Positions 1-11,423 are shown, numbered from the stretch's first letter. The stretch: DNA of 23,544 nucleotides from Baffinella frigidus (GCA_026770585.1 MU646773.1:297069-320612), one strand, 5' to 3'. The notes: generated from the letters alone by a model not told the origin. A program made the numbers and translations.

Positions 1-5
1 CCCCG

Positions 6-3000
6 TCACGGCGTGACAGAGCGGCGGGGGCTCACGGACTCGGTGCAGCTCGGGAGCAGCGGGGAGGAGGATGGAGCCCCCTGGAGCCCCATCGTGCAGC
101 TCGGGAGCAACGAGGAGATCCCTTCATCCTCCTCCCCTCCCTGCTCGCTCTCCTCGCTGCGGCCTGCAACTGCACGAGACGGCGGCAAGGCGTTTGGCGG
201 GCCTGCCGCGTCTCCCTCCGCCCCGCTCTCTTCCAGCGCGATGCCTCCAGGCTCCCAAGCCGCGTCCCCCCCCCCGCACTCTGGGCTCTCGTTGATGTTC
301 TCACGGAACCCACTCGTGAGATCCTCCCCTGCCGCTGTCGAGAGCATCCCACCCAGTGAGTTGTTGTCGGATGGTCTCGCCGCGCCCTTGGCTCCGTGCT
401 TGGATGGAGAAGCAGGGCGCTTCTTCGGGATGAGCCCCGCGCGAAGGTCCTCGAGGCGGCTGAGCATCCACGGGCGCAGGTGGTCCGCGGTGTCGCAGCA
501 CGTCTCCTCGGTCTCCACGAACGTCAGGTGGAACGCAGGGAGGCTTGCCCCCTGCCGGGAGCAACCTCCGCCGTGCAGCTCAAAGTAGGTCTCGAAGATT
601 TCCATAATCTCCCGAGGGAGAACCGTGTCGCTGACGACCTCCCCCGGCTGCTCCGCACCGATGGCTGCCCGCAGATCCGCAAGGTGCCTCCTCCGCATCT
701 CCGAACCCTCCGGCATGATCCTGACCCAGCCCACCCTGGATGGGAGAGGCAGCGTGCAGCGTTGCCGAGGAGTGTCGCTCGAGGCAGGAGTGGAGAGCGC
801 AGATGCCGGCACGTCTGGGAACTTGCTAGCCAGGGCAGCGCGTAGGTCCTGGACCTGGTCGGAACAGACCCGCGCGGTTGAGTGGATCTACCAAAAAGGG
901 TGCGACTTGGAGTCGGGTAGCGTTGAACAGCAGGAGAGTTGAGGGTCTAGCAGGTGTTCGGAAGGGGCGGTGAAGGATGAGGTCTGGGAGACCTCGTCTA
1001 CGAACAAGGATGCGAGGTAGGGCATCTAGTGGCATCGGGGGAACCAGCGCGTCAGATACGGAGTCTTGAGGGCAGAGTGAAGGACCTCGCGCCGCACACG
1101 CCAGACGGATTCCGCCAGCACCCTGACCGTGCCCTCGTGAAGGGTGTCCCGCGGAACGATCTGGTGGCCCACGTTCTGCTGCCCCACGCACTCGTGCTCC
1201 TGCCGAACAAAACAAGAGATACCGATTCAGGTTCATCGGCCCAAAAGAAAGCAGGCAGACATTCCGCGCATCAGATGCCCGACAGGGAAGGCTCCTTCTT
1301 TATGCTTGAGGTGGGCGCTCACCTTCGGCTCCCCGGGCGTGAACGCAAAAAGGCACCGCTGGCACTCCCCCCCCCGCCACACGCACTCCGCCTCGTGCGC
1401 CCCCACGTCCTTCCGCGGCACCTTGGCGCTGCACCCCGCGAGCGTGCACTTGGTCACGGCGAACCTGCACTCCGCCAGGTGCTCCGCGAGTGCCCTCAGC
1501 TTCCCGATCCAGCCGCACGTCTCTCGGGCGTCAAACGCGCGGCAGGGGCGTTTGGAAGGGCGCGTGGAGGCAAGGGCGTCGTCGAGATCGGGCTCGAACT
1601 TGGTGCGGCGCTTCCTGGATGGGAGAAAATCGCTTGACAAAATAGCATTGAGGAAAGTGCAGCGCGCAAAATTATGTTTCGAATGCATGGGTTTGGGATG
1701 TATTCTACAACCTGAGGGACTTGCAGAGTGCGTGCGTTTTGTTCTCGAAGTTGTCGGTGCCGCTGCTCAAGGAAGCCCAGCGAGGGTTAGATTTTGTATC
1801 TGAATGGCTTTGTGGCGGGCTACACTCCAGGAACTCCTTACACTCGTGGGACCAAGTGTCTCAGATCCTAGCAAGTCACTTTACCGTAAACCAGGTTCGA
1901 GACCACCAACGGAAGAAACTGTCTGTTTTAGTCTCTCGCTCGGATGTAGAATAGAAAGGGAATGCGCCATGCTGACGCTTTGGGTCGAGGTTTTAGGGTT
2001 TGGGGTCTCGAAAGATGATGAGGCTGTCGCGGCAGAGGAAGACAGCCTCAGCATCGTCAAGCGATTTTGGGTCCGATTGAAATTTCAAGAAGGCACGGGT
2101 GTGGCAATAATGGCGAAACCTCTCTATATGAATCCACAAACGTCCAGAAATGGAGGAGTTCAGCACGATGCTCGGAACATCTATGATCGACCCGCTCCAA
2201 GCCTAGCAAAGCGATTCTAAACATCAGTACATCATCATCGATCCTGCTGACCGAATCATGATTCGGTGCAAGGGGGGGTCATGAGATCACTTGCGGAACA
2301 AGAGGTTTGGTGGTTGACTGATTGTAGGACCTGGTCTGCACGCCGCAGAAAGACGCCTCCATTTCCAGATCCCCGGGGTCGAGGACTGCGTAGTCGCCCG
2401 GGAAGCCCCACCAGTCCCCCCTCGCGCTGGCGCCGCGCTCGAAGCTGCTCGGATGCTTGGCTCGGAGAGAGGCGGCAAACGTTTGAGCTTTCAATATGAG
2501 CGCCTCCAAGTCGGCCTTGCGCATGTCTTTGACGTTTTGGTGGTTTTAGTGGTACGGATAAAGGCCGCTGCCCCTGGCGAGATCGAGAAGTCCATCCACG
2601 GTCATTTCCCGCAGCATGCTTCCTTCCTGGTAAGGGAGGCTTGGAAAGCTCACAAGTTTGGAATATCGACAAAGAACTCGCTCCACAACTGCATTAGGCA
2701 CCCACGTTTCCCACATACGGAGAACAGCGCACCACATCAAGGCTAAAATTGATGGCAAGAGGAGCTTCGTACCCAGAAGACAGAGGCCGTCGACGCAATC
2801 TTGCCCCCGAGAGTGAGCGCACTCCCCCCGTCTCCGGCGCCCCCACTCCTCACCGATCCTTGGAGGTTCTTTGCACGGGAGGCCTTTCCGCCCTCCGTTG
2901 GTCTGGCCGTGTCAGACTCCTTGGCCGAGGATGAAACGGCCAGATCGAGGCGCTTCGTCGGAAACGCATCATCGGGGTCAAACGCACGGCATGCGTCGCG

Positions 3001-4168
3001 GCGCAAGTTGAGGCCGAAGCGGAGCTGAGGCGCAGTCCTCTCTTGAAGCCCCCTGCAAAAACGCAGTTGCGAATCAGCGGTGCGAATCCGCGCCAGCACA
3101 ATGATCAGGACCACCTCCACACTTGAACCATCCGGGGAGAAAACAACCTGCCCAACCTGCCCTTGGCCGTGAGCGGTACGCCCTCGCAGAGAGCCTCCTC
3201 CTGTAGCTCCTTGAGATCGAGCTCCTCGTAGTCCTCCCCCGTGAAGCCCCCCCACTTCCCCCCGTAGCTCCGTGGTCTCTCGGCTCCCCACGTCTCCTGT
3301 AGCGCGCATGCGACTTCCTGTGTAGCCAGCCAGGTTTAGGCCACACATGTTCAGGTTGTGGGGGCGAGCAGTGGGGGTGCAGGTTGTGGGAATGCACCTT
3401 CGGGGTAGCCAGACAGGTTCGCCACACAGGTTTATGTCGGGGGGGCAGGGAGTTGGGGTGAGGTGTCGGGTTACACCTTGGGGGTGGTGTAGAGCGGCGT
3501 GAGCATCTCAAGGAGTTCGGTCTTGCCCATGCGGGAGTAGTCTGTGATGCCCCTCGTCTTACCGAGGGCGGTGAGATCGATGACACTCACCTGAAATGCA
3601 GGAACGTCGGTTCAGCAGGTGATCGTCAGGCCAAGAGACCTTGGCAGGACTAGAGGATGGTGGAGGGAACACCCACATGGATGCCGTCGAAAGGCGACGA
3701 GGAAACCACCGACCCACCTGCCCCGCCAGCCCAGGGAGGCGCATTTACGCCCCCATCGCCCGCCTCCTCCTTGACTCCCGGCGCATGCACGGAGTCCCGG
3801 CTGCAAGCCGAGCTGCCGCTCTCCTCGCAGGACGTAGCAGGGGCCCGCAAGATGTTGCCGACCGCCCCGACCCTCTCAGTGGTGGTGGTCGGGCACCGCA
3901 CCACCGTGCTGTTCACCATCGCCTCGAAAGGAGAGAACCCCTGCAGTGGCTCTGATTCGTCGATAGAAAGCTTGCAAGTCGGGCAGCACGCCTCCGTGCT
4001 CAGCGCGGCCTCGTAGCACACGCGACAGAAGATGTGGTGCTCGCATGAGCTCGCGCGCCGAGGCTCCCGGAGCAAACCGTCGCAAATCCCGCACACAAAC
4101 ATCTCGTTGACGTCCCCAACCACGAGGCCGCGCGGGATCTTGCACGCGCTCTGGTGTTCCGCCTCCAT
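6..4168 (-). CDS. RING/SAP-like/TRAF zinc-finger protein, copy A (nine exons, one in-frame stop)
   Basis: Probable E3 ubiquitin ligase. Exons, 5' to 3' on the minus strand: 4168-3707, 3590-3477, 3317-3157, 3052-2773, 2626-2319, 1762-1712, 1614-1323, 1199-1086, 854-6. Phases match at every junction (2631 nt, 877 codons with the terminal TGA at 6-8). Seen: a C3HC4 RING (C26, C29, C42, H44/H45, C48, C51, C62, C65); a SAP-like helix pair in exon 2; a WGGFTG acidic motif in exon 3; a second SAP-like segment plus WWGFPGDY in exon 5; TRAF-type Cys/His fingers across exons 7-8 (CGW, HLAEC, HEAEC, HEC spacing); an unassigned C-terminal region; and a Ser/Glu-rich tail with two LLPSCT repeats. Copy B at 13431-17617 supports the exon model exon by exon. 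Oddity: exon 5 has an in-frame TAA at 2546-2548, so this copy may be a pseudogene or contain a base error. The end of exon 1 is the least certain junction. Ligase activity is inferred from the RING; substrate unknown. Confidence 0.75.
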
Positions 4169-4502
4169 CTTGGTGCCGGATCACAGCGCTCGTTGAGGGG
4201 CGGCGCGGTATTCTCTGGGGCGGCCGGGGTACGGGACGTGTGCCGCAGAGTGGAGGGTAAGAAACGTTTCTCTGACCTTGGTTTGACCATTTTGAATTTT
4301 TGACCCTTGAAGCTACAAGTTATTTTATGATTTGACCAGTTTGGCGTAGCAAATTTTGACCAGTCTCCCTGAAGGACCTTTAGAAACCTAAAGGACCTGA
4401 AGGAAAGGATCCCCGATCTATCCATTGCCCCATGTGGAGCCGCCCACCAAGGCGCTTCAGTCCAACGAACACAGCAACCTGCGTGCTGCCTCATTCAAGA
4501 TC
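4169..4502. other. Upstream region of copy A
   Basis: No gene seen. It contains AT-rich DNA with repeated TTTGACC words (about 4284-4363) and two copies of a word like CCTAAAGGACC or CCTGAAGGACC (4368-4402). It probably holds the promoter of the minus-strand RING/SAP/TRAF gene; no core element could be identified with confidence. Confidence 0.3.
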
Positions 4503-4984
4503 CATAAACCCTGAATCCTAAACCCTAAACCATCTTATACTCCAGCCATGGGATACCATGAGCCTCACAAAGGCTGACTTGGGTTCGGTGTGTGTGCGGG
4601 CGCGCTCCTATTTTGAAAGCAATCAAACACCCCAACAGAGCCACCCTGTATCCCCTCTTCACGAGCCTCTGCACTGGAGAGCGAAACGCGATCCGAAAGC
4701 AAACATGCTTTCTCTGCAGTCCTTTCTACGGAAGGGCGTGTCGTTGGGCTATGTTGGGAGAAATTAAAACCTAAAGGACCTAAACTCTAAACAATATACC
4801 ATCAACCGCATACAATAAACCCTAAACCCTAAATCCCAAGCCCTTAACCCAAAGCACTACGCCCTAGCCACCAGGGCTTCGAAACCCTGAACCATAAACC
4901 CTGTCACCCAAACCCTAAACCCTGAACCCTGAGCCCGAAACCATGAACCCTGAACCCTGAACACTAATCCCCAAACCTTAAACC

Positions 4985-5037
<53 letters not shown>

Positions 5038-5454
5038 ACCATAAACACTAAACCCTAAACCGTGATATCCTAAACCCTAAACCCTAAACCCTAAACCCTA
5101 AACCCTAAACCCTAAACCCCAAACCCTAAACCCTAAACCCTAAACCCCAAACCCTGAACCCTGTGCCCTAACCGCTAAACGCTAAACCCCAAACCCTTAA
5201 CCGTGAACCCTTAACCCTAATTCCTAAACCCGAAACCCGAAACCCGAAACCCTAAATCCTAAACCCTGAAGCCTAAATCCTGAACCCGAAACCCTAAACC
5301 CTAAACCCTCTTAAACCTACAACCTCAACCCTCAACCCCAAACCCCAAACCCCAAACCCCGAACCCCAAAACACCTTCTGCCTCAATGTCGTTCGGAGTT
5401 CCCCTCCCACAGTCGTAGTCGGAGTTTTCATCCTACCCACACTACCCACAAACA

Positions 5455-5493
<39 letters not shown>

Positions 5494-5811
5494 ACCCTAA
5501 ACCCTAAACCTTAAACCCTAAACCCTAAACCCCAAACCCTAAACCCTGAACCTCAAAACCTGAGCCCTAAACTCTAAAACGCCAAACGATAAACGCTGAA
5601 CACTCAACCACAAACCCTTAACTCTTAAACGTTAACCCTAAACCCTAAACCCCAACCGCTAAACCCTAAACCCTAAACCCTAAACCCTAAACCCTAAACC
5701 CTAAAACCTAAACCCTAAACCCTAAACCCTGAACCCTGAACCCTCAACCTTGAACCCTAAACCCTAAATCCTCAACCCTGAACCCTGAACCCTAAACTCT
5801 AAACCCTAAAG
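4503..5811. repeat. Interstitial degenerate telomere-like array, CCCTAAA on the plus strand
   Basis: After a first patch at 4503-4535 and about 260 bases of unique DNA, nearly continuous heptads start near 4796. The main unit is CCCTAAA, with local blocks of CCCTCAA (4983-5040, 5457-5495) and scattered CCCTGAA, CCCCAAA and CCCGAAA. A short unique stretch lies at 5370-5450. It is too degenerate to be an active chromosome end. Confidence 0.9.
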
Positions 5812-6175
5812 CCGGTTTTTTGAGCGGGCTGATCTGAAATAGCGACACCTCAATTTTTCAAAATGGCCGGAAATCCTCAGGTTTTCCCTTAGGCCAATTT
5901 TTTTAAATGGCCGGAGGGGCCCTTAAAAAAGACTTAGAATCGTAAGGAGCCCTTACAATTTAAAGTCTTTTTGCTTCACATTTGTTTTTCAAAAAAACAT
6001 TTTTTTTTTTTTTGCGTCGTGATCGGGGCTGCACGGTGCCCCCCCACTCCCCACACCTCAACATACCCTCCCCCCCCAACCCCCCGCCTGAAAACCTCAA
6101 AAAAAATCAAAAAAATCAGACTTGAGATGTCGTTTTGCACAGGTTATTTGGATCAGGCGGCTCAAAAAAACGGCT
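5812..6175. mobile_element. TIR element inserted in the telomere-like array
   Basis: Terminal inverted repeats of about 24 bp with few mismatches (5812-5835 begins GCCGGTTTTTTGAGC; 6152-6175 is its complement-like end). A second matching block lies inward (CGACACCTCAA / CGACATCTCAA). The interior has oligo-A/T and oligo-C tracts and no coding sequence. Heptads flank both sides. This is consistent with a non-autonomous MITE. Confidence 0.65.
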
Positions 6176-6760
6176 CTAAACCCTGAACCCTAAACGCTTA
6201 ACGCTAATTCCCAAACCCTTAACCGTTAACTCTTAACCCTAATTCCCCAACTAGCAACCCTGAACCCCAAATCATAAACCCTGACCCCTAAATCCTAAAC
6301 CCTAAACCCTAAACCCTAAACCCTCTTAAACCTACAACCTCAACCCTCAACCCTAAAACCTGAACCCCAAACCCTAAACCCCAAACCCTGAACCCTAAAG
6401 CCTTAACCCTAAACCTTAAAACCTGAACACCAAAACAAGGTTGAATCATTTTGCGTTTGGGTTGAGAGTTGAGGATTTGGGGTTTGGGATCAAATCCCTG
6501 GTTTAGGGTTTAGGGTTTAGGGCACATTTTCCTATGCCTTGACCCCAACCCAAACAAATCCCTTGACCAAAATCGGAAGCTTGAAACCTGAACCCTCAAC
6601 CCTCAACCCTCAACCCTCAACCCTAAACCCTGTCCGCTAGACCCTAAACCGTAACCGTACACCGTAAACCGTACACCGTAAACCGTAAACCGTAAACCGT
6701 GAACCGTAAACCGTAAACCCTAAACCCTAAACCCTAACTGCTAGACCCTTTGCAACCTGC
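6176..6760. repeat. Continuation of the telomere-like array with CCGTAAA block
   Basis: CCCTAAA-type heptads resume. A run of CCGTAAA variants occupies 6647-6718. A short patch in the opposite orientation (TTTAGGG) sits at 6500-6522 inside non-repeat DNA (6437-6590). Confidence 0.85.
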
Positions 6761-6888
6761 TTACTTCGAGCAGCGGAATCTTAAACTGTCAACGCCAACC
6801 CCCAACCCCTACCCCTACCCCCTACCTCAGGTGATGCGGAAGACCTCGTGCACGGCCGGCTCATGCTTCCAGCATCACCCGCGATAGA

Positions 6889-6917
6889 CTTTCTTCCTCA
6901 TGAGCGAGGTGCCCCTG
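6889..6917. mobile_element. Solo terminal repeat of the TA-flanked MITE family
   Basis: The sequence TCATGAGCGAGGTGCCCCTG followed by TA matches the right end of the full elements at 17191-17347, 17933-18050 and 18112-18230. No matching left end is nearby. Confidence 0.6.
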
Positions 6918-6959
6918 TAGTTGGCACCTTCGAGGGGCTTACTCAAGGATAAGGTCACA

Positions 6960-6993
6960 CCATCAACCGCACGGGGGGACGTGCGGTTGATGG
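6960..6993. repeat. Perfect 14-bp stem hairpin with G-rich loop
   Basis: Arms CCATCAACCGCACG and its exact complement flank a six-base loop, GGGGGA. Function unknown; it could be transcribed RNA structure or a recombination footprint. Confidence 0.75.
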
Positions 6994-7014
6994 ACCACGG
7001 GGGTGTACATTATT

Positions 7015-7111
7015 CCTCAAGTGGCCAGTAGGCTCATACACCCTACTGTAGGGCCCTAGGACCTGCCTAGGACCTCTTGGCGGTCAATTTTGACCGCCTC
7101 GCCACTTGAGG
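7015..7111. repeat. 97-bp foldback
   Basis: Ends CCTCAAGTGGC and GCCACTTGAGG are exact complements. The interior has the hairpin CGGTCAA-TT-TTGACCG (7081-7096) and a CCTAGGACC-rich core that resembles the centre of the local MITE family. Confidence 0.6.
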
Positions 7112-7150
7112 GATATATACCGGGTTTCTGCTGCGATCCTCTGAACCTGT

Positions 7151-8107
7151 GGAAGGGGAAGATCACAGCCTAACACGCCGGCGGGCGAGGGGAGCTTCAT
7201 GTGATCCGAAAGGAAGCATGGCTTTTCTGCAGGACCAGTTCCAGTGTCCGCCTATGGTGGGAGTTGAAATAACCTGAAGGACCAAACAGACAGAAGAGTG
7301 CGCGGGGCGTCGCCGGGACCGCCGGATGACTCTACCACCCCCCCCGCACGTGAGTGACACCGACAATCCTGTTTAATGAACACGAAATCAACGAAATCAA
7401 CGAGTCTTTCAAGCCGTTGAGTCGCAAGAACCTCGTGGATCGGCATGATCATGCCGCCACCACACATGAATCTTCAAGCCGTTCAGTCGCGAGGGCGTGG
7501 GTCGGCACGAGGCTGGCTAGACGGCAATGGGGCGGATTCCGGAGGAGAAGACACTCCTTGCTCAAGGATCTGGAGGGTGATGCCCGTGTGATCCTTGCTC
7601 AAGGAGCTGTGCAAGGCGTGCACGGGGCGGCAGACTCTCCTATCTTTCATCCGGCCATTTTGGTCCTGTATTATGGTCGCCAAAGGTGGTGTCGCGGGCG
7701 GCCCTTCAAATGATGGGGGTTATGTGATGATGAGAGAGGCAGGTTGAATGAACCCTACAGTAGGCCTATGCCTAGGGCCCTATGGTGGTCCTAGGGTGAG
7801 GGCTGTGCTTGAAACCTAAAGCTCAAAGCAGGCGACCGTCTGGTGCCGGATGGAGCCTTCGTCAGGAGATTGACAAGGGTGCGATCCCCTTTTCTGATGT
7901 GAAGTGGTTGGCGCGGGGATTTGTTGAGGGGTTGGGAGGGGGGTCCTTCTTCTCAATGCCGACAGGGTCCTATGTGACCTTCTTCTCAACTTCGATGGCA
8001 TGTGGCTCCTCAGCAACCTCCTCTGCCAGGGGGATTTTGGACGACTCTCAAGGAGCGGCGGGGAGCAGGCGCGCCTACGTCTCTTTCTTCTCAATAGCGA
8101 GAGGGTC
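7151..8107. other. Region downstream of the AAA+ gene
   Basis: No convincing gene. Seen: a direct repeat around TTCAAGCCGTTSAGTCGC (7407-7449 and 7473-7512); a MITE internal fragment (7754-7797); and a second copy of the AAA+ terminal exon end (7941-8020). It probably serves as 3' flank of the minus-strand AAA+ gene. Confidence 0.4.
7754..7797. mobile_element. Internal fragment of the TA-flanked MITE
   Basis: Matches, in inverted orientation, the CCTAGGACCACCATAGGGCC core of the element at 17191-17347. Terminal repeats are missing. Confidence 0.6.
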
Positions 8108-8150
8108 CTACGTGTCCTTGTTCTCAACTTCGAGAGGGCTGGCCAGCGGC
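7941..8150 (-). repeat. Tandem duplication spanning the AAA+ stop codon
   Basis: Blocks 7941-8020 and 8076-8150 are related and about 135 bp apart. In the sense direction both read EVENK or EVEKK, then T, TAG, DP, then IEKK. The stop codon is therefore duplicated with the exon end, and the second block lies in the 3' untranslated region. Confidence 0.6.
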
Positions 8151-11100
8151 GCCTGAGCAGCCTCGCGCTCCCTGCGGGCCATCTCCACGGACACGCAGGG
8201 CTCGCCCCGCCTCTCCCGCCGCGCCAGCTCCGCAATCACCGCCTCCCAGAGGTCGCCCTTCCGCACCATCACAGGACCCTCGCCCCCCCCGCGCCCACCC
8301 TCACCTTCTCCGGGGTCAGACTCGGGGGACGACAGCAGCGTGGACGACACAGACACGCCGGGGGTTGCCCCGCCAGCCTCAGGCCCTCCCAGCTGCTCGG
8401 TTGGGAGGACGCCGGAGGGCTGCAGCGTGGACGACAGAGACAGCAGGTTAGGAGGCTCGAGGGCGCGGGCGAGGGCGAGGGACTTGGCTTCCCGCAGCAG
8501 GCCCGCCAGGTCCGCGCCCGAGAAGGCCATTGTCAGGTACGCCAGGCGCGGGAGGAAGGCGAGAGCAAGCGCCGAGAGCGCGCCCTGCTTCACAACCTGG
8601 TTTTGGGTTTGGGGTATATGGTTGAGGGTTGAGGGTTTAGGGTTTAGGGTTTGGGGTTCGGGGTTTGGGGTTTGGGGTTTCATGTTTGGGGTTTAGGGTT
8701 GAGGGTTTGGGGTTTGGGGGTTGGGGTTTAGGGTTTAAGGTTTAGGGTTTAGGGGTGAGGGTTGAGGGTTGAGGGTTCAAGGTTTGGGGTTTGGGGTTTA
8801 GGGTCTGGACCACGGCAAGCTCCAGCTCCAGGATGTGCAGACGGCCCGTCTCGCTCGGTTTGTTGATCTCTATTTGCACCTGCGAGGGGGGCGGTTGGTC
8901 AGGGTTTGGGGTTTAGGATATGGTGTTTAGTGTTTGGGGTTTCGGGTGGAGGGTTGCGGTTTGGAGTTTGGGGTTTGGGGGTCAGGGTTCAGGGATTAGG
9001 GATTAGGGTTCATGGATTATGGTTCATGGTTGATGGTTTAGGGGTTCAAGGGTTTAGGGTTTAGGGTTTAGAGTTGATGGTTCATGGTTCATGGCTTATG
9101 GTTTATGGTTTATGGTTTATGGTTTATGGTTTATGGTTTATGGTTTATTGTTTATGGTTTATGGTTTATGGTTTATGGTTTAGGGATGAGGATTTAAGGT
9201 TTGGTATTTGGTATTTGGGGTTTGGGGTTTGGGGTTTAGGGAACAGGGTTGAAGGTTTGGGGTTTGGGAGTTGGGGTTGCGGGTTTAGCGTTTAGGGCTT
9301 AGGGTTTGGGGTTTAGAGTTTGGGGTTCAGGGTTCAGGGTTCAGGGTTCAGGGTTCAGGGTTCAGGGTTCAGGGCTCAGGGTTAAAGGTTTAGGGTTTAG
9401 GGTTTAGGGTTTAGGGTTTAGGGTTTAAGGTGGAGGGTAGAGGGTTTAGGGTTGATGGTTTAGAGTTTAAGGGTGAGGTTTTAGTTTTGAGGGGTCAGGG
9501 TTTCGGGTTTAGGGTTTAGGGTTCAGGGTTTCGGGTTTAGTGTCCAGGTTTTAGGGTTTAGGGTTTGAGGTTTAGGGGTTTTGGTGTAGGGTTTAGTGTT
9601 TAGGGTTCCAGGGTTTAGGGATTAAGGTGCAGGGTCGAGGGTTTAGGGTTTAGGGTTTAGGGTTTAGGGTTTGTAGTGTAGGGTATAAGGTTCAGGGTTT
9701 AGGGTTTTGAGGTTTAGGGTTCAGGGGTTTAGGGCGTAGGGTGTAGGGTGAACTAGGTGAAGGGTGAAGGGTGTAGGAAGTAGAGAGTAGGGTGTAGGGT
9801 GCAGGCTGAGGGGTGTAGGGTGTAGGTTATAGTGTGTTGGGTGAAGGGCGCAGGGTGTAGGGTGTAGGATGTAGGGTGTGGGATGCAGAAGGTAGGGTGT
9901 AGGGAGTAGGTTGTAGGGTGCAGGGTGTAGGGTGTAACCTCTAAACTTGTGTACCAGTGATATTTTCGACGGACAGCTTTGAAAGTAAAACCTATTCTGT
10001 GTTGGAACTAGATCTACCATCCGCTCAGAAGGCGAGGGTTCACCATCGTGCCCGGATATCCGGGCGTAACGTGATCTTTTCCAACAAACATCGAAGAACA
10101 AGATCTAATTCCGGTTCAAACGTGTTTCCTGTAGTCTATTGAGTGCCACCAGCCACCTGAAGTGGACCAGCTCGAGATGATCTGCTACAGGAATCTTTAC
10201 CACAAGCCCACTCTCAGACCAGACATCTCAAAGTAAATGACGCAAGCTACCATCTCGATTTGGTTCCCTTCAGGTCGCTGGTGGTGGACCTGACAGCACG
10301 TCTCCGAGGCGGGCTCGTCCCTTGGGGCCCACAGACTATCGTATCACTCAACTCAAGGCGTAAGGACCTATCTAGGACCTGTATCGAGAGTAATAAAGAA
10401 GGAAAAATGAGAGTGGACCAAAGTTGACGGCACGGGTACTCAATCAGCAACTTTTGAGAGGACCTCGAAGCGGCCGGGGCGCAGAACGGCCTTGTCGATC
10501 ATCTCCTACCGATTCGTGACTTCTCTAAATGTATTATACTCGTTTTTTTGTTAACTCTTCCTAGGAACCCCTCTATGTCCCTACGGGATTGCCTACTGTA
10601 GGATTTACCCCTTTTCGGGCTATTCAGGGATTTTCTGGAGCATGTCTTTCTCTGGGTTGACCTCGAAGCGGTTTAAAGTCACGGTTTCAGAATTTACGTA
10701 TTTTAGCCTAGGGCACGACCTCGAATACGTATATTAGCCTAGAGCACGACCTCGAATACGTATATTAGCCTAGGGCACGACCTCGAAGCGGCCGGGGCGC
10801 AGAAGAGCCTTGTCGATCATGCCCAGCCGGTTCGTGATTGCTATCACCTGCTTTCGGGTTTCGGTCTTCTGGTTTTAGGTTTTAGGGTTTGGGGTTTGGG
10901 GTTTATGATTTGGGGTGCTTGGTGTAGGGTGTAGGTTTGAGGGTTTGGTGTTTGGTGTTTGGTGTTTGGTGTTTGGTGTTTGGGGTTTGGGGTTTGGTGT
11001 TTGGGGTTTGGGATTTGGGGTTTGGGGTTTGGTGTTTGGTGTTTGGNNNNNNNNNNNNNNNNNNNNNNNNNNNNNNNNNNNNNNNNNNNNNNNNNNNNNN

Positions 11101-11377
11101 NNNNNNNNNNNNNNNNNNNNNNNNNNNNNNNNNNNNNNNNNNNNNNNNNNNNNNNNNNNNNNNNNNNNNNNNNNNNNNNNNNNNNNNNNNNNNNNNNNNN
11201 NNNNNNNNNNNNNNNNNNNNNNNNNNNNNNNNNNNNNNNNNNNNNNNNNNNNNNNNNNNNNNNNNNNNNNNNNNNNNNNNNNNNNNNNNNNNNNNNNNNN
11301 NNNNNNNNNNNNNNNNNNNNNNNNNNNNNNNNNNNNNNNNNNNNNNNNNNNNNNNNNNNNNNNNNNNNNNNNAGGGT

Positions 11378-11423
<46 letters not shown>

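Larger units (their letters stand above)
6761..7150. other. Intergenic region with foldbacks
   Basis: No gene seen. It contains a solo MITE end (6889-6917), a near-ideal 14-bp hairpin (6960-6993) and a 97-bp foldback (7015-7111). Confidence 0.5.

Noticed and set aside
13-588. Plus-strand open frames over 13-845 and antisense frames over other exons.
   Set aside because: They lie opposite the last exon of the minus-strand RING gene, whose frame has paralogue support; they are high-GC shadows.
7354-7713. 119-codon open frame on the plus strand.
   Set aside because: It contains an internal degenerate direct repeat and has no motif or paralogue support; probably chance.
4503-9945. A true chromosome end or a complete linear minichromosome.
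   Set aside because: The repeats are degenerate, genes continue on both sides, and the exons of one ATPase gene lie on both sides of the right-hand array in matching phase.
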